This document shows, piece after piece, positions 26,060 through 35,366 of a DNA stretch of 64,000 nucleotides. The position numbers were made by a program, and so were the translations under genes. Location: assembly GCF_913773995.1 (NCBI RefSeq), contig NZ_CAJYES010000250.1, positions 1 to 64,000 of the forward strand, in the 5' to 3' direction. The first letter of the stretch is position 1; every line of letters starts with the position of its first letter. Below the pieces are notes generated by a model. It was not told the origin of the DNA. It was given only the letters and a program-made list of their open reading frames with translations, and searched no databases. This DNA comes from an uncultured Pseudacidovorax sp. (GTDB taxonomy: Bacteria; Pseudomonadota; Gammaproteobacteria; Burkholderiales; Burkholderiaceae_C).

Positions 26060-26110
26060 GGACGCCGCATCGAGGACCGGCCTCGACGAAGGGCCGGACC
26101 TGCCGTCGAT

Positions 26111-26578
<468 letters not shown>

Positions 26579-26667
26579 GGGCCGCATTGTCCGGGCTGGT
26601 GCTGCGCGCAGGCTCCCGACATGCTTCTCATGTGTTTCCGAGCCGGGTCAAGCCGGCCTGGACCGGG

Positions 26668-27516
26668 TCAGGACGGGCAACCGGCGGCGGGCCGGCGAAC
26701 GAGGCGGATGCCGTCCGGCAGCTCCGGGATGCCGCGCCGCACCTGCAGCTCGCCCTCGATCCAGATCAGCCAGGGCCGAAGCGCACCACCGACCGGTGGC
26801 GGCAGGCTGGCACCTTCGATGCGGCCGCGCCACTGCAACTGAGTGCCGGCACTGCGGGACAACGTGGCCTGGTAGTCCAGCATCGACTGACGAAAGCTCA
26901 GCTGGATGCCGCCCGGCGCGCACCATTCGCCATCGACCGGTGCCGGTACGCGCCAGAGATAGATGCGCTGCGTCCGCAGCCGGCCAGGACTGCGGTCGGG
27001 CAGCTCCACGGTCTGCGCCTGCTCGGCCGGCCAGCCGGGCAGCCCGTCGGTGTCGGAGATGACCCGCGTGCCCGGCGTCAGGCGCAGCAGGGCGGGACGC
27101 AACTGCTGCTGCGACTCGGGCGGAAGGTGCATCACGATGACGCTGGCGCCGCTGAGGGGCGTGCGCAGGAGGTCGTCCTCCCGGAACGCGACCCGGTCCG
27201 CCACGCCCGCCTGGGCGGCGCGCTGGCGGGCGCGGTTCAGCAGCTCGGGCTCGGTCTCGACGCCGGTGGCACGCGCCCCGGCCTGTGCCGCCGCCACGAC
27301 CACGCGGCCCTCCGCCGTGCCGAGGTCGAGCAGATGGTCGTCGGTGCGCAGGGCAGCCAGCCGCACCATGGCCTGCGCGAGCCGTTCGGCAGCGACCATC
27401 GAGCCCGCCGCGGCAGCCGCATCGCCGCGCGCCTGTGCCCACGCGGACGGCACCGCAAGCATCGCGGCCATCGCCACAGGCCCAAGCAGCAGAAGCAGGA
27501 CAGATCGGCCGCGCAT
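26668..27516 (-). CDS. Exported SAM-methyltransferase-like protein of unknown function
   Basis: 282 residues. The N-terminus is a signal peptide (MRGRSVLLLLLGPVAMAAML, with a likely cut after SAWA). Residues about 30-170 resemble a Rossmann methyltransferase: LDLGTAEGRVVVAAA as motif I and TGVETEPELL as motif II. The C-terminal 110 residues look like a separate beta-rich domain (GEWCAPGGIQLSFRQ, RPWLIWIEGELQ). A methyltransferase fold in the periplasm is unexpected because SAM is cytoplasmic, so it may have lost catalysis. The frame is open 12 codons further upstream. Confidence 0.72.
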   Translation of the reverse strand: MRGRSVLLLLLGPVAMAAMLAVPSAWAQARGDAAAAAGSMVAAERLAQAMVRLAALRTDDHLLDLGTAEGRVVVAAAQAGARATGVETEPELLNRARQRAAQAGVADRVAFREDDLLRTPLSGASVIVMHLPPESQQQLRPALLRLTPGTRVISDTDGLPGWPAEQAQTVELPDRSPGRLRTQRIYLWRVPAPVDGEWCAPGGIQLSFRQSMLDYQATLSRSAGTQLQWRGRIEGASLPPPVGGALRPWLIWIEGELQVRRGIPELPDGIRLVRRPAAGCPS

Positions 27517-27545
27517 CCGGCCAGTATGGTGGGAATAGTTCCCGC

Positions 27546-27626
27546 ATGCCAAGCCAAGACACCACGATCTGTTCCAACCCCACCTGCGGCACCTTGCGCA
27601 ACACGCGGGCGATGCTGCGTGGATGA
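27546..27626 (+). pseudogene. Remnant of an ArsC-family (arsenate reductase/Spx-like) gene, N-terminus only
   Basis: A 26-codon ORF ending in TGA reads as the beginning of an ArsC-family protein: TICSNPTCGTLRNTRAML corresponds to the family pattern IYxNPxCGTSRNTLAL, including the catalytic cysteine. The other roughly 90 residues are missing and nothing like them follows in any frame up to 27703. I take it as a truncated relic between the exported protein and the MFS transporter. Confidence 0.6.
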
Positions 27627-27703
27627 GGCAGCCGCTGATCGCCGGGCCGGACTCGCTGCGCGCCCCTTGGAAGGCACCGCTGCGGCTGGCCGGCGCGCTT
27701 CGC

Positions 27704-28951
27704 TCAGGCCGAAGCCGGCGTCAGCAGCTCGCGCCGCGCCCGGCGCACATTGAAGGCACTGGCGATCAGCACCGCCTGAACCAGCGCCAGACCCAGGATC
27801 ACGCTCGTGTACTGGCCGGCGTCCATCAGGCGCCCGAAGATCAGCGGCGCCACGGCCTGGCCGATGTCCAGGCCGGCATACACCACGCCATAGACACGCC
27901 CGCTGGCATTGGCCGGCGTGGAGCGCTTGACGATCAGGTCGCGCGAGGGGCCGGCAATGCCCGAGGCGAAGCCCATGGCGCCGAACAGCACCGGCACCAC
28001 CGCGGGCGGAAAGCTCGCCAGGCCCAGCACCAGAGCCAGCACCGCGGCGATGCCGAAGCCTGCCCCCACGATGCGCTCGCAGCGCGTCGGGTCCGAGGCC
28101 AGGAAGCCGCCCAGCACCATGCCCACCGAACTGGCCACCATGTAGACCGTCACGCAGATGGCCACCAGCGCCACCGGCACCTCGTGCAGCCGGCCGGCGG
28201 CCTGCGGCGCGAAGGTCTGCACCACGCTGATGACCATGGCGTAGAAAAAGAAGAAGCCGAAGCACATCCAGACCGCCGGGATGCGCAGGAAGGCGAACGC
28301 GCCCTCGGTACCCGGGCCCTGGCCCGTGGCCTTCTGCACCGTCTTGACGTCCAGCGCCAGCGCGGCGCGGCCGAACCACAGCACCACCAGCACCGTCAGG
28401 GCCAGGGCACCGGCGCTGGCCAGCGCCACGCGCCAGGAGAAGGCGATGGCCAGCGGCACCACGAAGGCCGGCGCCAGCGCCCAGCCCAGGCTGCCGGTGA
28501 TGCCGTGCACGCTGTAGGCATGGCCCAGGCGGGTGGGCGCCACCTTGCGGTTGAACAGGGTGTAGTCGACGGGGTGGAAGACGCCATTGCCCACGCCCGC
28601 CACAACGGCGCTCCCGACCAGGCCCCAGTAATTGGGCGCCATGGCGTACCCGAAGGCCGCCAGCCCCAAGCAGCCGAGCCCCACGAAGAGCACCGGCCGC
28701 GGCCCCAGCTTGTCGACGATGAAGCCAGAGCCCGCCTGTACCGCGCAGGAAGTGACGAAGAACACGGTCAGCACCGCACCCAGCTCGGTGTAGCTGACGC
28801 CGAAGGCGTCCTTCAGCCAGGGGAAGAGCGGCGGCAGGATCAACTGGCTGAAATGGCTGATGGCATGCGCCAGGCCCACCAGGCCAATGAGGGTGGCGTC
28901 GGAGCGCAGGGACGTTGAGCCGCCGGAGGGCGACGAGGAAGCAGTGGTCAT
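27704..28951 (-). CDS. Major facilitator superfamily transporter
   Basis: 415 residues, twelve predicted transmembrane segments. The first half has the MFS signature FIVDKLGPRPVLFVGLG in the loop between helices 2 and 3. The second half contains GMVLGGFLASDPTRCERIVGAG. It resembles the fosmidomycin-resistance/nitrate-like MFS proteins of proteobacteria, but substrate and direction are unknown. The start is the ATG at 28951; the frame upstream overlaps the divergent araC-type gene. It may be regulated by that neighbour. Confidence 0.9.
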   Translation of the reverse strand: MTTASSSPSGGSTSLRSDATLIGLVGLAHAISHFSQLILPPLFPWLKDAFGVSYTELGAVLTVFFVTSCAVQAGSGFIVDKLGPRPVLFVGLGCLGLAAFGYAMAPNYWGLVGSAVVAGVGNGVFHPVDYTLFNRKVAPTRLGHAYSVHGITGSLGWALAPAFVVPLAIAFSWRVALASAGALALTVLVVLWFGRAALALDVKTVQKATGQGPGTEGAFAFLRIPAVWMCFGFFFFYAMVISVVQTFAPQAAGRLHEVPVALVAICVTVYMVASSVGMVLGGFLASDPTRCERIVGAGFGIAAVLALVLGLASFPPAVVPVLFGAMGFASGIAGPSRDLIVKRSTPANASGRVYGVVYAGLDIGQAVAPLIFGRLMDAGQYTSVILGLALVQAVLIASAFNVRRARRELLTPASA

Positions 28952-29106
28952 GGCAGCGGGCCGTGCGTCCCGGGGGACGCAACAGACGGATTTCTTGTCG
29001 TTGGAGGAAGCGGCTGCGTTGCCCGACCCGGACCCCGCAGCGCCCCGCCATGGTAGGCGGCGGAAAACGGCAGAATGCCGATACCCTGCCAACCTCTGTC
29101 GAGAAC

Positions 29107-30015
29107 ATGCCAGACCTTGCACCGCCTGCCGAAGCGCCCGCCGCGCGGGCCCCTTTGCTGCCGCGGCCGGCACCCGCAGCACCGCACGCGGCCCCGGCGC
29201 CATCGGCAGCCGCCCCCGCGCACAGCGTGGGCCCGCTCACGCCGCACCTCTACGCGCCCGATGCGGTGCGGCCGCTGCGGGCCAAGGAACATTTCCTTTC
29301 GGCAGACACCCAGGTCGAGCCCCACACCCATCCCTGGCCACAGCTCACCTTCTCCACCCGCGGCGTGATCCGCCTCTCGACGCGGGATGGCAGCTACATC
29401 ATCCCGCCCTCGCGTGCGCTCTGGGTGCCGGCGGACGTGCCGCACAGCATCACGCTGGTTGAAGATGCCGAGCTGCGTACCGTCTACCTGCACCGCTGGC
29501 TGGGCCCGGACTGGGCGCGCTGCGAGGTGCTGGAGATCAGCCCGCTGCTGCGCGCCCTGATGCTGGCGCTGGACACCACGCCCGACGGCCTGCCGCCCGC
29601 CGACCCCGCGTCGCCGCAACGCGAGCGCTGGATCGCCCCGTTGCTGGTGGACGAGCTGGAGCGCGCCCAGCAGATCCGCATCGACGTGCCGCTTCCGCAG
29701 GACAAGCGCCTGCGCCAGCTGTGCGAGGCGGTGCTGCGCGCGCCCGACGACCGCGCCACGCTGGCCGAGCGCGCCCGCGGCATCGGCGCCAGCGAGCGCA
29801 CCGTCGCGCGCCTGTTCCGCGACCAGCTGGGCATGAGCTGGCAGGCCTGGCGCCAGCAGGCGGTGCTGGCCCATGCACTGCCGCTGCTGGCCCGCGGCAT
29901 GGCCGTGAGCCAGGTGGCCGACGCCTGCGGCTATGCCACAGACAGCGCCTTCTGCGCCATGTTCAAGCAGGCGACCGGGAAGTCGCCGACGGCCTTCCAG
30001 CATCGGCGGCGCTGA
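29107..30015 (+). CDS. AraC-family transcriptional regulator
   Basis: 302 residues. A Pro/Ala-rich stretch (1-45) leads to a cupin sensing domain (about 60-140: HFLSADTQVEPHTHPWPQLTF, WVPADVPHSI) and an AraC helix-turn-helix pair (about 210-302: TLAERARGIGASERTVARLF and VADACGYATDSAFCAMFKQ). Proteins of this arrangement often control an adjacent exporter. It diverges from the MFS gene with 155 bases between. Its 3' end overlaps the end of the convergent LysR-type gene by 53 bases. Confidence 0.92.
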   Translation: MPDLAPPAEAPAARAPLLPRPAPAAPHAAPAPSAAAPAHSVGPLTPHLYAPDAVRPLRAKEHFLSADTQVEPHTHPWPQLTFSTRGVIRLSTRDGSYIIPPSRALWVPADVPHSITLVEDAELRTVYLHRWLGPDWARCEVLEISPLLRALMLALDTTPDGLPPADPASPQRERWIAPLLVDELERAQQIRIDVPLPQDKRLRQLCEAVLRAPDDRATLAERARGIGASERTVARLFRDQLGMSWQAWRQQAVLAHALPLLARGMAVSQVADACGYATDSAFCAMFKQATGKSPTAFQHRRR

Positions 30016-30907
30016 CCTCAGCGAAAGCCTCGATCAGGTACTCGACGCAGACCCGCACCTTGGCCGAGCTGGCCAGGCGCTCGGGGTAGACGGCCCAGAT
30101 GTTGGCCTCCTGCCGCCATTCGGGCAGCAGCTGCACCAGTTGACCGTCGGCCAGCAGCGGTGCCACATCCCACAGCGAGCGCAGCACCACGCCGTGGCCG
30201 TCCACCGCCCACTGCACCGCGACCTCGCCGTGGTTGGACGACAGCGGGCCGGTGACCTTCACCGCCTCCTCCTGGGCACCGGCACGCAGCCGCCAGACGC
30301 CGAAAGGATGGTCGCGCTCCTTGATCACCAGGCAGTCGTGGCTGGCCAGGTCCTGCAAGGTGCGCGGCGCTTCACGCCGGGCCAGGTAGGCGGGCGCGGC
30401 GCACAGCACGCGGTGGTTGGACGCCAGCCGCCGGGCGATGAGGTGCGGCGCGATCTCGTCGCCCACGCGCACGTCCACGTCATAGCCATCGGCGGCGACG
30501 TCCACCAGCCGGTCCAGCACTTCCAGCCGCACCTGCAGGCCCGGATGGCGGCACGCCATCGCCGACAGCATCGGCGCCACCACCCGTCGTCCGAAGCCGA
30601 AGCTGCTGCTGATGCGCAGCAGGCCCCGCGGCTCGCCGCGGGTGACGGCCACCTCCTGCATCAGCTGCTCCACGTCGTCGAGCACGCGCTGCGCCCAGTG
30701 GAAGACGCGCTCGCCCTGGTCGGTCACGCTCACCCGCCGCGTCGTGCGATGCAGCAAGCGCACGCCCAGCGTCTCTTCCAGCACGCGGATGCGTTTGCTG
30801 ACGTAGGCCGTCGAGACGCCCAGTTGCTCGGCCGCCGCCGCAAAGCTGGACTGACGGGCCACGATGAGAAAGACGCGCAGGTCGTCGTTGGCGGGAATAT
30901 TGCTCAC
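29963..30907 (-). CDS. LysR-family transcriptional regulator (DmlR-like)
   Basis: 314 residues. The winged helix-turn-helix is N-terminal (RVFLIVARQSSFAAAAEQLGVS...YVSKRIRVLE, about 10-60). The LysR substrate-binding domain spans about 90-295 (GLLRISSSFGFGRRVVAPML). It starts with GTG at 30907 (GTG AGC AAT ATT). It diverges from the tartrate/D-malate dehydrogenase gene, the same arrangement as dmlR-dmlA in E. coli, so that gene is the likely target and a dicarboxylate the likely ligand. The 3' end overlaps the convergent araC-type gene. Confidence 0.92.
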   Translation of the reverse strand: MSNIPANDDLRVFLIVARQSSFAAAAEQLGVSTAYVSKRIRVLEETLGVRLLHRTTRRVSVTDQGERVFHWAQRVLDDVEQLMQEVAVTRGEPRGLLRISSSFGFGRRVVAPMLSAMACRHPGLQVRLEVLDRLVDVAADGYDVDVRVGDEIAPHLIARRLASNHRVLCAAPAYLARREAPRTLQDLASHDCLVIKERDHPFGVWRLRAGAQEEAVKVTGPLSSNHGEVAVQWAVDGHGVVLRSLWDVAPLLADGQLVQLLPEWRQEANIWAVYPERLASSAKVRVCVEYLIEAFAEVSAADAGRPSATSRSPA

Positions 30908-30999
30908 GATTCGTGGCCAATGTCTTCACGGAAGCGGGATTGTATGGATAGCGTGTTCAACGAGAATGCGCACTCTTCCTTCGATGCCCGTCAATTGAC

Positions 31000-31055
31000 C
31001 CGTTCGCCCTGAGCTTGTCGAAGGGCTCGTGCCCAGGCTTCGACAGCCCGAACGG
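31000..31055. repeat. Dispersed extragenic palindrome, copy 2 (complete)
   Basis: CCGTTCGCCCTGAGCTTGTC, then GAAGGG, a short spacer, and CTTCGACAGCCCGAACGG form an inverted repeat in the lysR-dmlA intergenic region. Arms match elements at 24131 and 62105-62185. Such CTTGTCGAAG palindromes are scattered in many proteobacterial genomes. Confidence 0.7.
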
Positions 31056-31102
31056 TATTTCGCATTGCGCCGTTTCTTTGCTTTTCGTCCCCGGAGACCC
31101 AC

Positions 31103-32203
31103 ATGTCCGCAGCCACCCCAACCCGCCCCTTCCGCATCGCCATCCTGCCCGGCGATGGCATCGGCAAGGAAGTCATGCCCGAAGGCCTGCGCGCCCTGGA
31201 CGCCGCCGCCAAGCGCTTCGGCATCGCCATCGAGTACAGCCACTTCGAATGGGCCAGCTGCGACTACTACGCGGCCCACGGAAAGATGATGCCGGACGAC
31301 TGGAAGGCTCAGCTCCAGGGCATGGACGCCCTGTTCTTCGGCGCCGTGGGCTGGCCGGCCACCGTGCCGGACCATGTGTCGCTGTGGGGCTCGCTGCTGA
31401 AGTTCCGCCGCGAGTTCGACCAGTACGTCAACCTGCGCCCGGTGCGCCTGTTCGAGGGCGTGCCCTGTCCGCTGGCCGGCCGCAAGCCGGGCGACATCGA
31501 CTACTTCGTGGTGCGCGAGAACACAGAGGGCGAGTACACCTCGCTGGGCGGCGTGATGTACGAGGGCACGGAGCGCGAGATGGTGATCCAGGAGTCGGTG
31601 TACTCGCGCGTCGGCGCGCAGCGGCTGCTGAAGTTCGCCTTCGAGCTGGCGCAGTCGCGGCCGCGCAAGCACGTCACGCTGGCCACAAAGAGCAACGGCA
31701 TCGCCATCAGCATGCCCTGGTGGGACAAGCAGGCCGACGAGGTCAAGACGGCCTACCCGGACGTGGCGCTGGACAAGCAGCACATCGACATCCTGTCCGC
31801 GCGCTTCGTGCTGCAGCCGGGCCGCTTCGACGTAGTGGCGGCCACCAACCTGTTCGGCGACATCCTGTCCGACCTGGGCCCGGCGACCACCGGCACCATC
31901 GGCCTGGCGCCCTCGGGCAACCTGAACCCGGACCGCACCTTCCCCTCGCTGTTCGAGCCGGTGCACGGCTCGGCGCCGGACATCTACGGCAAGAACATCG
32001 CCAACCCGATCGCCATGATCTGGTCGGGCGCGATGATGCTGGACTTCCTGGGTCGGGGCGAAGGCTCCTGCCGGCAGGCCCACGACGCCATCCTGGCGGC
32101 CATCGAGGCGGTGCTGCGCGAAGGACCGCGCACGCCGGATCTGGGCGGGCAGGCCAGCACGACGGAGCTGGGCGAGGCCGTGGCGCGGCACATCGCGGGC
32201 TGA
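31103..32203 (+). CDS. dmlA: Tartrate dehydrogenase/D-malate dehydrogenase (decarboxylating)
   Basis: 366 residues of the isocitrate/isopropylmalate dehydrogenase family. ILPGDGIGKEVM opens the NAD fold. VVRENTEGEYTSLGG is the substrate and nucleotide loop. TKSNGI and the metal-binding FDVVAATNLFGDILSDLG follow, then EPVHGSAPDIYGKNIANP. The pattern is that of TtuC/YeaU proteins, which oxidise D-malate or tartrate, rather than LeuB. It lies divergent to a DmlR-like LysR gene. The palindromic repeat lies between the two. Confidence 0.92.
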   Translation: MSAATPTRPFRIAILPGDGIGKEVMPEGLRALDAAAKRFGIAIEYSHFEWASCDYYAAHGKMMPDDWKAQLQGMDALFFGAVGWPATVPDHVSLWGSLLKFRREFDQYVNLRPVRLFEGVPCPLAGRKPGDIDYFVVRENTEGEYTSLGGVMYEGTEREMVIQESVYSRVGAQRLLKFAFELAQSRPRKHVTLATKSNGIAISMPWWDKQADEVKTAYPDVALDKQHIDILSARFVLQPGRFDVVAATNLFGDILSDLGPATTGTIGLAPSGNLNPDRTFPSLFEPVHGSAPDIYGKNIANPIAMIWSGAMMLDFLGRGEGSCRQAHDAILAAIEAVLREGPRTPDLGGQASTTELGEAVARHIAG

Positions 32204-32315
32204 CGGTGAGTCCCTCCCCCGCTATTCGGTAGGGCACAGGAAGGAATGCCCAGCGATCCGGCCACGCGCGCGCGGGCCGGGCACTTTTCGCCGCTGTCAC
32301 ACTCCGTCCCTTCCG

Positions 32316-33407
32316 ATGACAGCAGGACTTCCCCCTTCCCTTCCCCGCCGCGCCGGCATCCGCGCGTGGTGGCCCATCGCCGCCCTCGGCCTCGCGGTAC
32401 TCGCCGGCTGCGACAGCGCGCCCCGCACACCCGCAGCCGCGGCAAGCGCCGCGCCCAGCGCCACAGCCTCTCCCGCACCCGCCGGCAGCGGCGCTCCCGT
32501 CCCGATCCGCATCGGCATCGCCCTCGGCGGCGGCGCGGCCAAGGGCTTCGCGCACATCGGCGTGATCAAGATGCTGGAGGCCAACGGCCTCGCACCCGCC
32601 GTGGTGGCCGGCACCAGCGCAGGCAGCGTGGTCGGCGCCCTGTATGCCAGCGGCATGAACGCCTTCGAGCTGCAGCAGAAGGCCGTCGCGCTCGACGAGG
32701 CCAGCATCCGCGACCTGCAGTTCTCGTCCGGCGGCCTGGTGCTGGGCCAGAAGCTGGAGGACTACGTCAACGCCCAGGTTCACAACAAGCCCCTGGAGCA
32801 GTTGGCCAAGCCCTTCGTGGCCGTGGCCACGCGGCTGGAGGACGGCGAGCGCACCGTGTTCGCGCGCGGCAACACCGGGCAGGCGGTGCGCGCGTCCAGC
32901 AGCGTGCCGGGCGTGTTCCAGCCGTTGGCCATCGGCAAGTACCACTATGTCGACGGCGGCGTGGTCAGCCCGGTGCCCGTGGACGCGGCGCGACAGTTGG
33001 GCGCGGATGTCGTGATCGCGGTCGACATCTCCAGCAAGGCCCGCGGCCGTGCGCCGGGCGACCTGCTGGGCACCGTGGGCCAGTCCATCGCCATCATGGG
33101 CCAGAAGCTGGGCCACGCCGAGCTGGCCCGGGCGGACGTGACCATCCGGCCGGCGGTGCTGGACATTGGCGCCGCCGACTTCACCCAGCGGGCCAATGCC
33201 ATCCTCGAAGGCGAGAAGGCGGCCCTGGCCGCCATGCCCCGCATCAAGGAGCGCGTGGCGCAGTTGCAGGCGCAGCGCGCACAGGCCGCCCAGCAGGCAC
33301 AGGCCCAAGCGGCGCAGGCCCGGCAGAAGAGCTGCCTGGAACAGCGCTCCAGCTGGCGCAAGCTGGCCGGCGTGGCCGGACTCGACGACAGCTGCACGGC
33401 GCCCTGA
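32316..33407 (+). CDS. Patatin-like phospholipase, RssA-type lipoprotein
   Basis: 363 residues. The signal ends in the lipobox LAVLAGC (cysteine near 32), so it is a predicted lipoprotein. After a Ala/Pro/Ser linker comes a patatin domain (about 63-270): oxyanion hole GGGAAKGFAHIG, nucleophile motif GTSAGS and catalytic aspartate in DGG (YVDGGVVSPVPV). The C-terminal 60 residues are Ala/Gln-rich and helical. Predicted to hydrolyse acyl lipids at the membrane surface; substrate unknown. The ATG gives an uninterrupted signal peptide. Confidence 0.93.
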   Translation: MTAGLPPSLPRRAGIRAWWPIAALGLAVLAGCDSAPRTPAAAASAAPSATASPAPAGSGAPVPIRIGIALGGGAAKGFAHIGVIKMLEANGLAPAVVAGTSAGSVVGALYASGMNAFELQQKAVALDEASIRDLQFSSGGLVLGQKLEDYVNAQVHNKPLEQLAKPFVAVATRLEDGERTVFARGNTGQAVRASSSVPGVFQPLAIGKYHYVDGGVVSPVPVDAARQLGADVVIAVDISSKARGRAPGDLLGTVGQSIAIMGQKLGHAELARADVTIRPAVLDIGAADFTQRANAILEGEKAALAAMPRIKERVAQLQAQRAQAAQQAQAQAAQARQKSCLEQRSSWRKLAGVAGLDDSCTAP

Positions 33408-33514
33408 GCAGCCGCGCGGCGCAGGTGGCGCGGCCGGCACCCGAATGACGCCGATCTGCAGGCCAGTGGGCGGACAATCGCGCGCCACCGTCGCCTGAGC
33501 ACGGCGCCCGCTTC

Positions 33515-35242
33515 ATGACTGCACCTGCCGATCCCGACCTCCCCGACTCCCTCTCGTCAGCTTCCCAACCCACGGTCCGGGCCCGCGTCCTGAGGCAGTG
33601 GCTGCCCTTCCTGAACTGGCCCCGCCCCACGCGCGGTCTGCTGGTCAGCGAGGCGCTGGCGGGCATCACGGTGGCCCTGATGGTGATCCCCCAGGGCGTG
33701 GCCTATGCGGCGCTGGCCGGCATGCCGCTGGTCACGGGCATCTATGCGGCCCTGCTGCCGGCGCTGATCGCGGTGCTGTTCAGCTCGTCGGCACGGCTGT
33801 CGGTGGGGCCCACCGCGCTGACCAGCCTGCTCGTGGGCGCGACCCTGGCGCCCATGGCCGTGCCGGGCAGCGCCGAATGGGTGTCGCTGGCGGTGTGGCT
33901 CACCCTGCTGTCGGGCGCGATGCAGATCCTGCTGGGCGCAGCGCGCTTCGGCTGGCTGCTGCGGCTCGTCAATTCCCCGGTGCTGATGGGCTTCACCCAG
34001 GGTGCGGCGGTGCTGATCACGCTGTCGCAACTGCCGGCTCTGCTGGGCTACACCGGCCGCACGCCGCTGCAGGTGGTGCAGGGGCCGCCACCGGACTTCA
34101 TCGCCATCGGCTTCGGGCTGGGCAGCATGGCGCTGCTGTTCTTCGGCAAGCGCCTGTCGCCGCGCATGCCGACCACCATGCTGCTGGTGGCCGGCACCGC
34201 CCTGATCAGTGCGCTGCTGGGCTATGCGCTGGGCGGTGGCGCCGTGGTCGGCCAACTGCCGGGCGGCCTGCCCGACTTCTACCTGCCACAGGCGCTGGGC
34301 TGGCACGAACTGGGCACGCTGCTGCTGCCGGCCTTTCTGATCACGCTGGTGAGCTTTCTGGAGACGGCCTCCAGCGCCAAGGTGGACAACGCCCGCGCGG
34401 GCAAGCTCTGGAACGAGAACCAGGATCTGATCGGCCAGGGCCTGGCCAAGGTGGCCTCCGGTTTCACCGGCAGCTTTCCGACCAGCTCGTCCTTCTCGCG
34501 CTCGGCCATCACGCTGTACGCCGGCGCGCAGACGCAATGGGCCACGCTGTTCAACGTGGCGGTGGTGGCGGTGGCGCTGCTGTGGGCCATGCCGCTGCTC
34601 TATCACGTGCCGCAGGCCGTGCTGGCGGCCATCGTGGCGACGGCCACCATCGGGCTGCTCAAGCCGCGTTCCTTCGTGCAGCTGTGGCGCATCTCGCGCA
34701 TCGAGGCCGGCATCGCCTTCGGCACTTTCGTTCTGACCATCGCGACGGCGCCGTCCATCTACTGGGGCGTGCTGGGCGGACTGCTGGCGGCGCTGTCGCA
34801 CTACATGTACCGCCACCTGCATCCGCGCATCATCGAGGTGGGACTGCATCCCGACGGCAGCCTGCGCGACCGCCACCTCTGGCAGTTGCCGCCGCTGGCG
34901 CCGGACCTCTATGCCTTGCGCATGGATGCGGAGCTGGACTTCGCCTCGGCCAGCACGCTGGAACGCCACATCACCGAGGCGCTCGCCCGGCAGCCAGGTC
35001 TGCGCCGCGTGTGCCTGTTCGCGCAGCCGATCAACCGCGTGGACCTGACCGGCGCCGAGGTCTTCGGCAACATCCGTCGGCTGCTGGAAGGCCAGGGCGT
35101 GATGCTGCACCTGTCGGGACTGAAGCTGCCCGCGCAGCAGGTGCTGGACCGTGCAGGGCTGCTGACACCAGGGCCGATGTTCGTGCAGTACCGGACGGAC
35201 GGCGAGGCACTGGCGGCGCTGGCCACGCTCCCACGCCACTGA
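33515..35242 (+). CDS. SulP-family anion transporter with STAS domain
   Basis: 575 residues. The membrane domain (about 30-420) begins RGLLVSEALAGITVALMVIPQGVAYA, the classic SulP signature, and includes the conserved FPTSSSFSRSAI-type segment. The cytoplasmic STAS domain spans about 440-560 (DLYALRMDAELDFASASTLE, RVDLTGAEV). Typical substrates are sulfate, bicarbonate or dicarboxylates; no carbonic anhydrase or sulfur gene is next to it. It begins with a hydrophilic Pro/Ser-rich stretch. Confidence 0.95.
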   Translation: MTAPADPDLPDSLSSASQPTVRARVLRQWLPFLNWPRPTRGLLVSEALAGITVALMVIPQGVAYAALAGMPLVTGIYAALLPALIAVLFSSSARLSVGPTALTSLLVGATLAPMAVPGSAEWVSLAVWLTLLSGAMQILLGAARFGWLLRLVNSPVLMGFTQGAAVLITLSQLPALLGYTGRTPLQVVQGPPPDFIAIGFGLGSMALLFFGKRLSPRMPTTMLLVAGTALISALLGYALGGGAVVGQLPGGLPDFYLPQALGWHELGTLLLPAFLITLVSFLETASSAKVDNARAGKLWNENQDLIGQGLAKVASGFTGSFPTSSSFSRSAITLYAGAQTQWATLFNVAVVAVALLWAMPLLYHVPQAVLAAIVATATIGLLKPRSFVQLWRISRIEAGIAFGTFVLTIATAPSIYWGVLGGLLAALSHYMYRHLHPRIIEVGLHPDGSLRDRHLWQLPPLAPDLYALRMDAELDFASASTLERHITEALARQPGLRRVCLFAQPINRVDLTGAEVFGNIRRLLEGQGVMLHLSGLKLPAQQVLDRAGLLTPGPMFVQYRTDGEALAALATLPRH

Positions 35243-35366
35243 GCGCCTTGCCCGCGGCTCACGTCCGGCTCGGGCTGAAGACGCCTCGGCCGGCGCACGT
35301 CACCGGCATGTCACCGACGCTGCCTAAGGTCGGCTTCCCATCCCGGACGCCACAAGGCACGACAAC

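Noticed and set aside
30926-32191. 421-codon minus-strand frame opposite the tartrate/D-malate dehydrogenase gene
   Set aside because: Shadow of a complete dehydrogenase gene, low-complexity composition.
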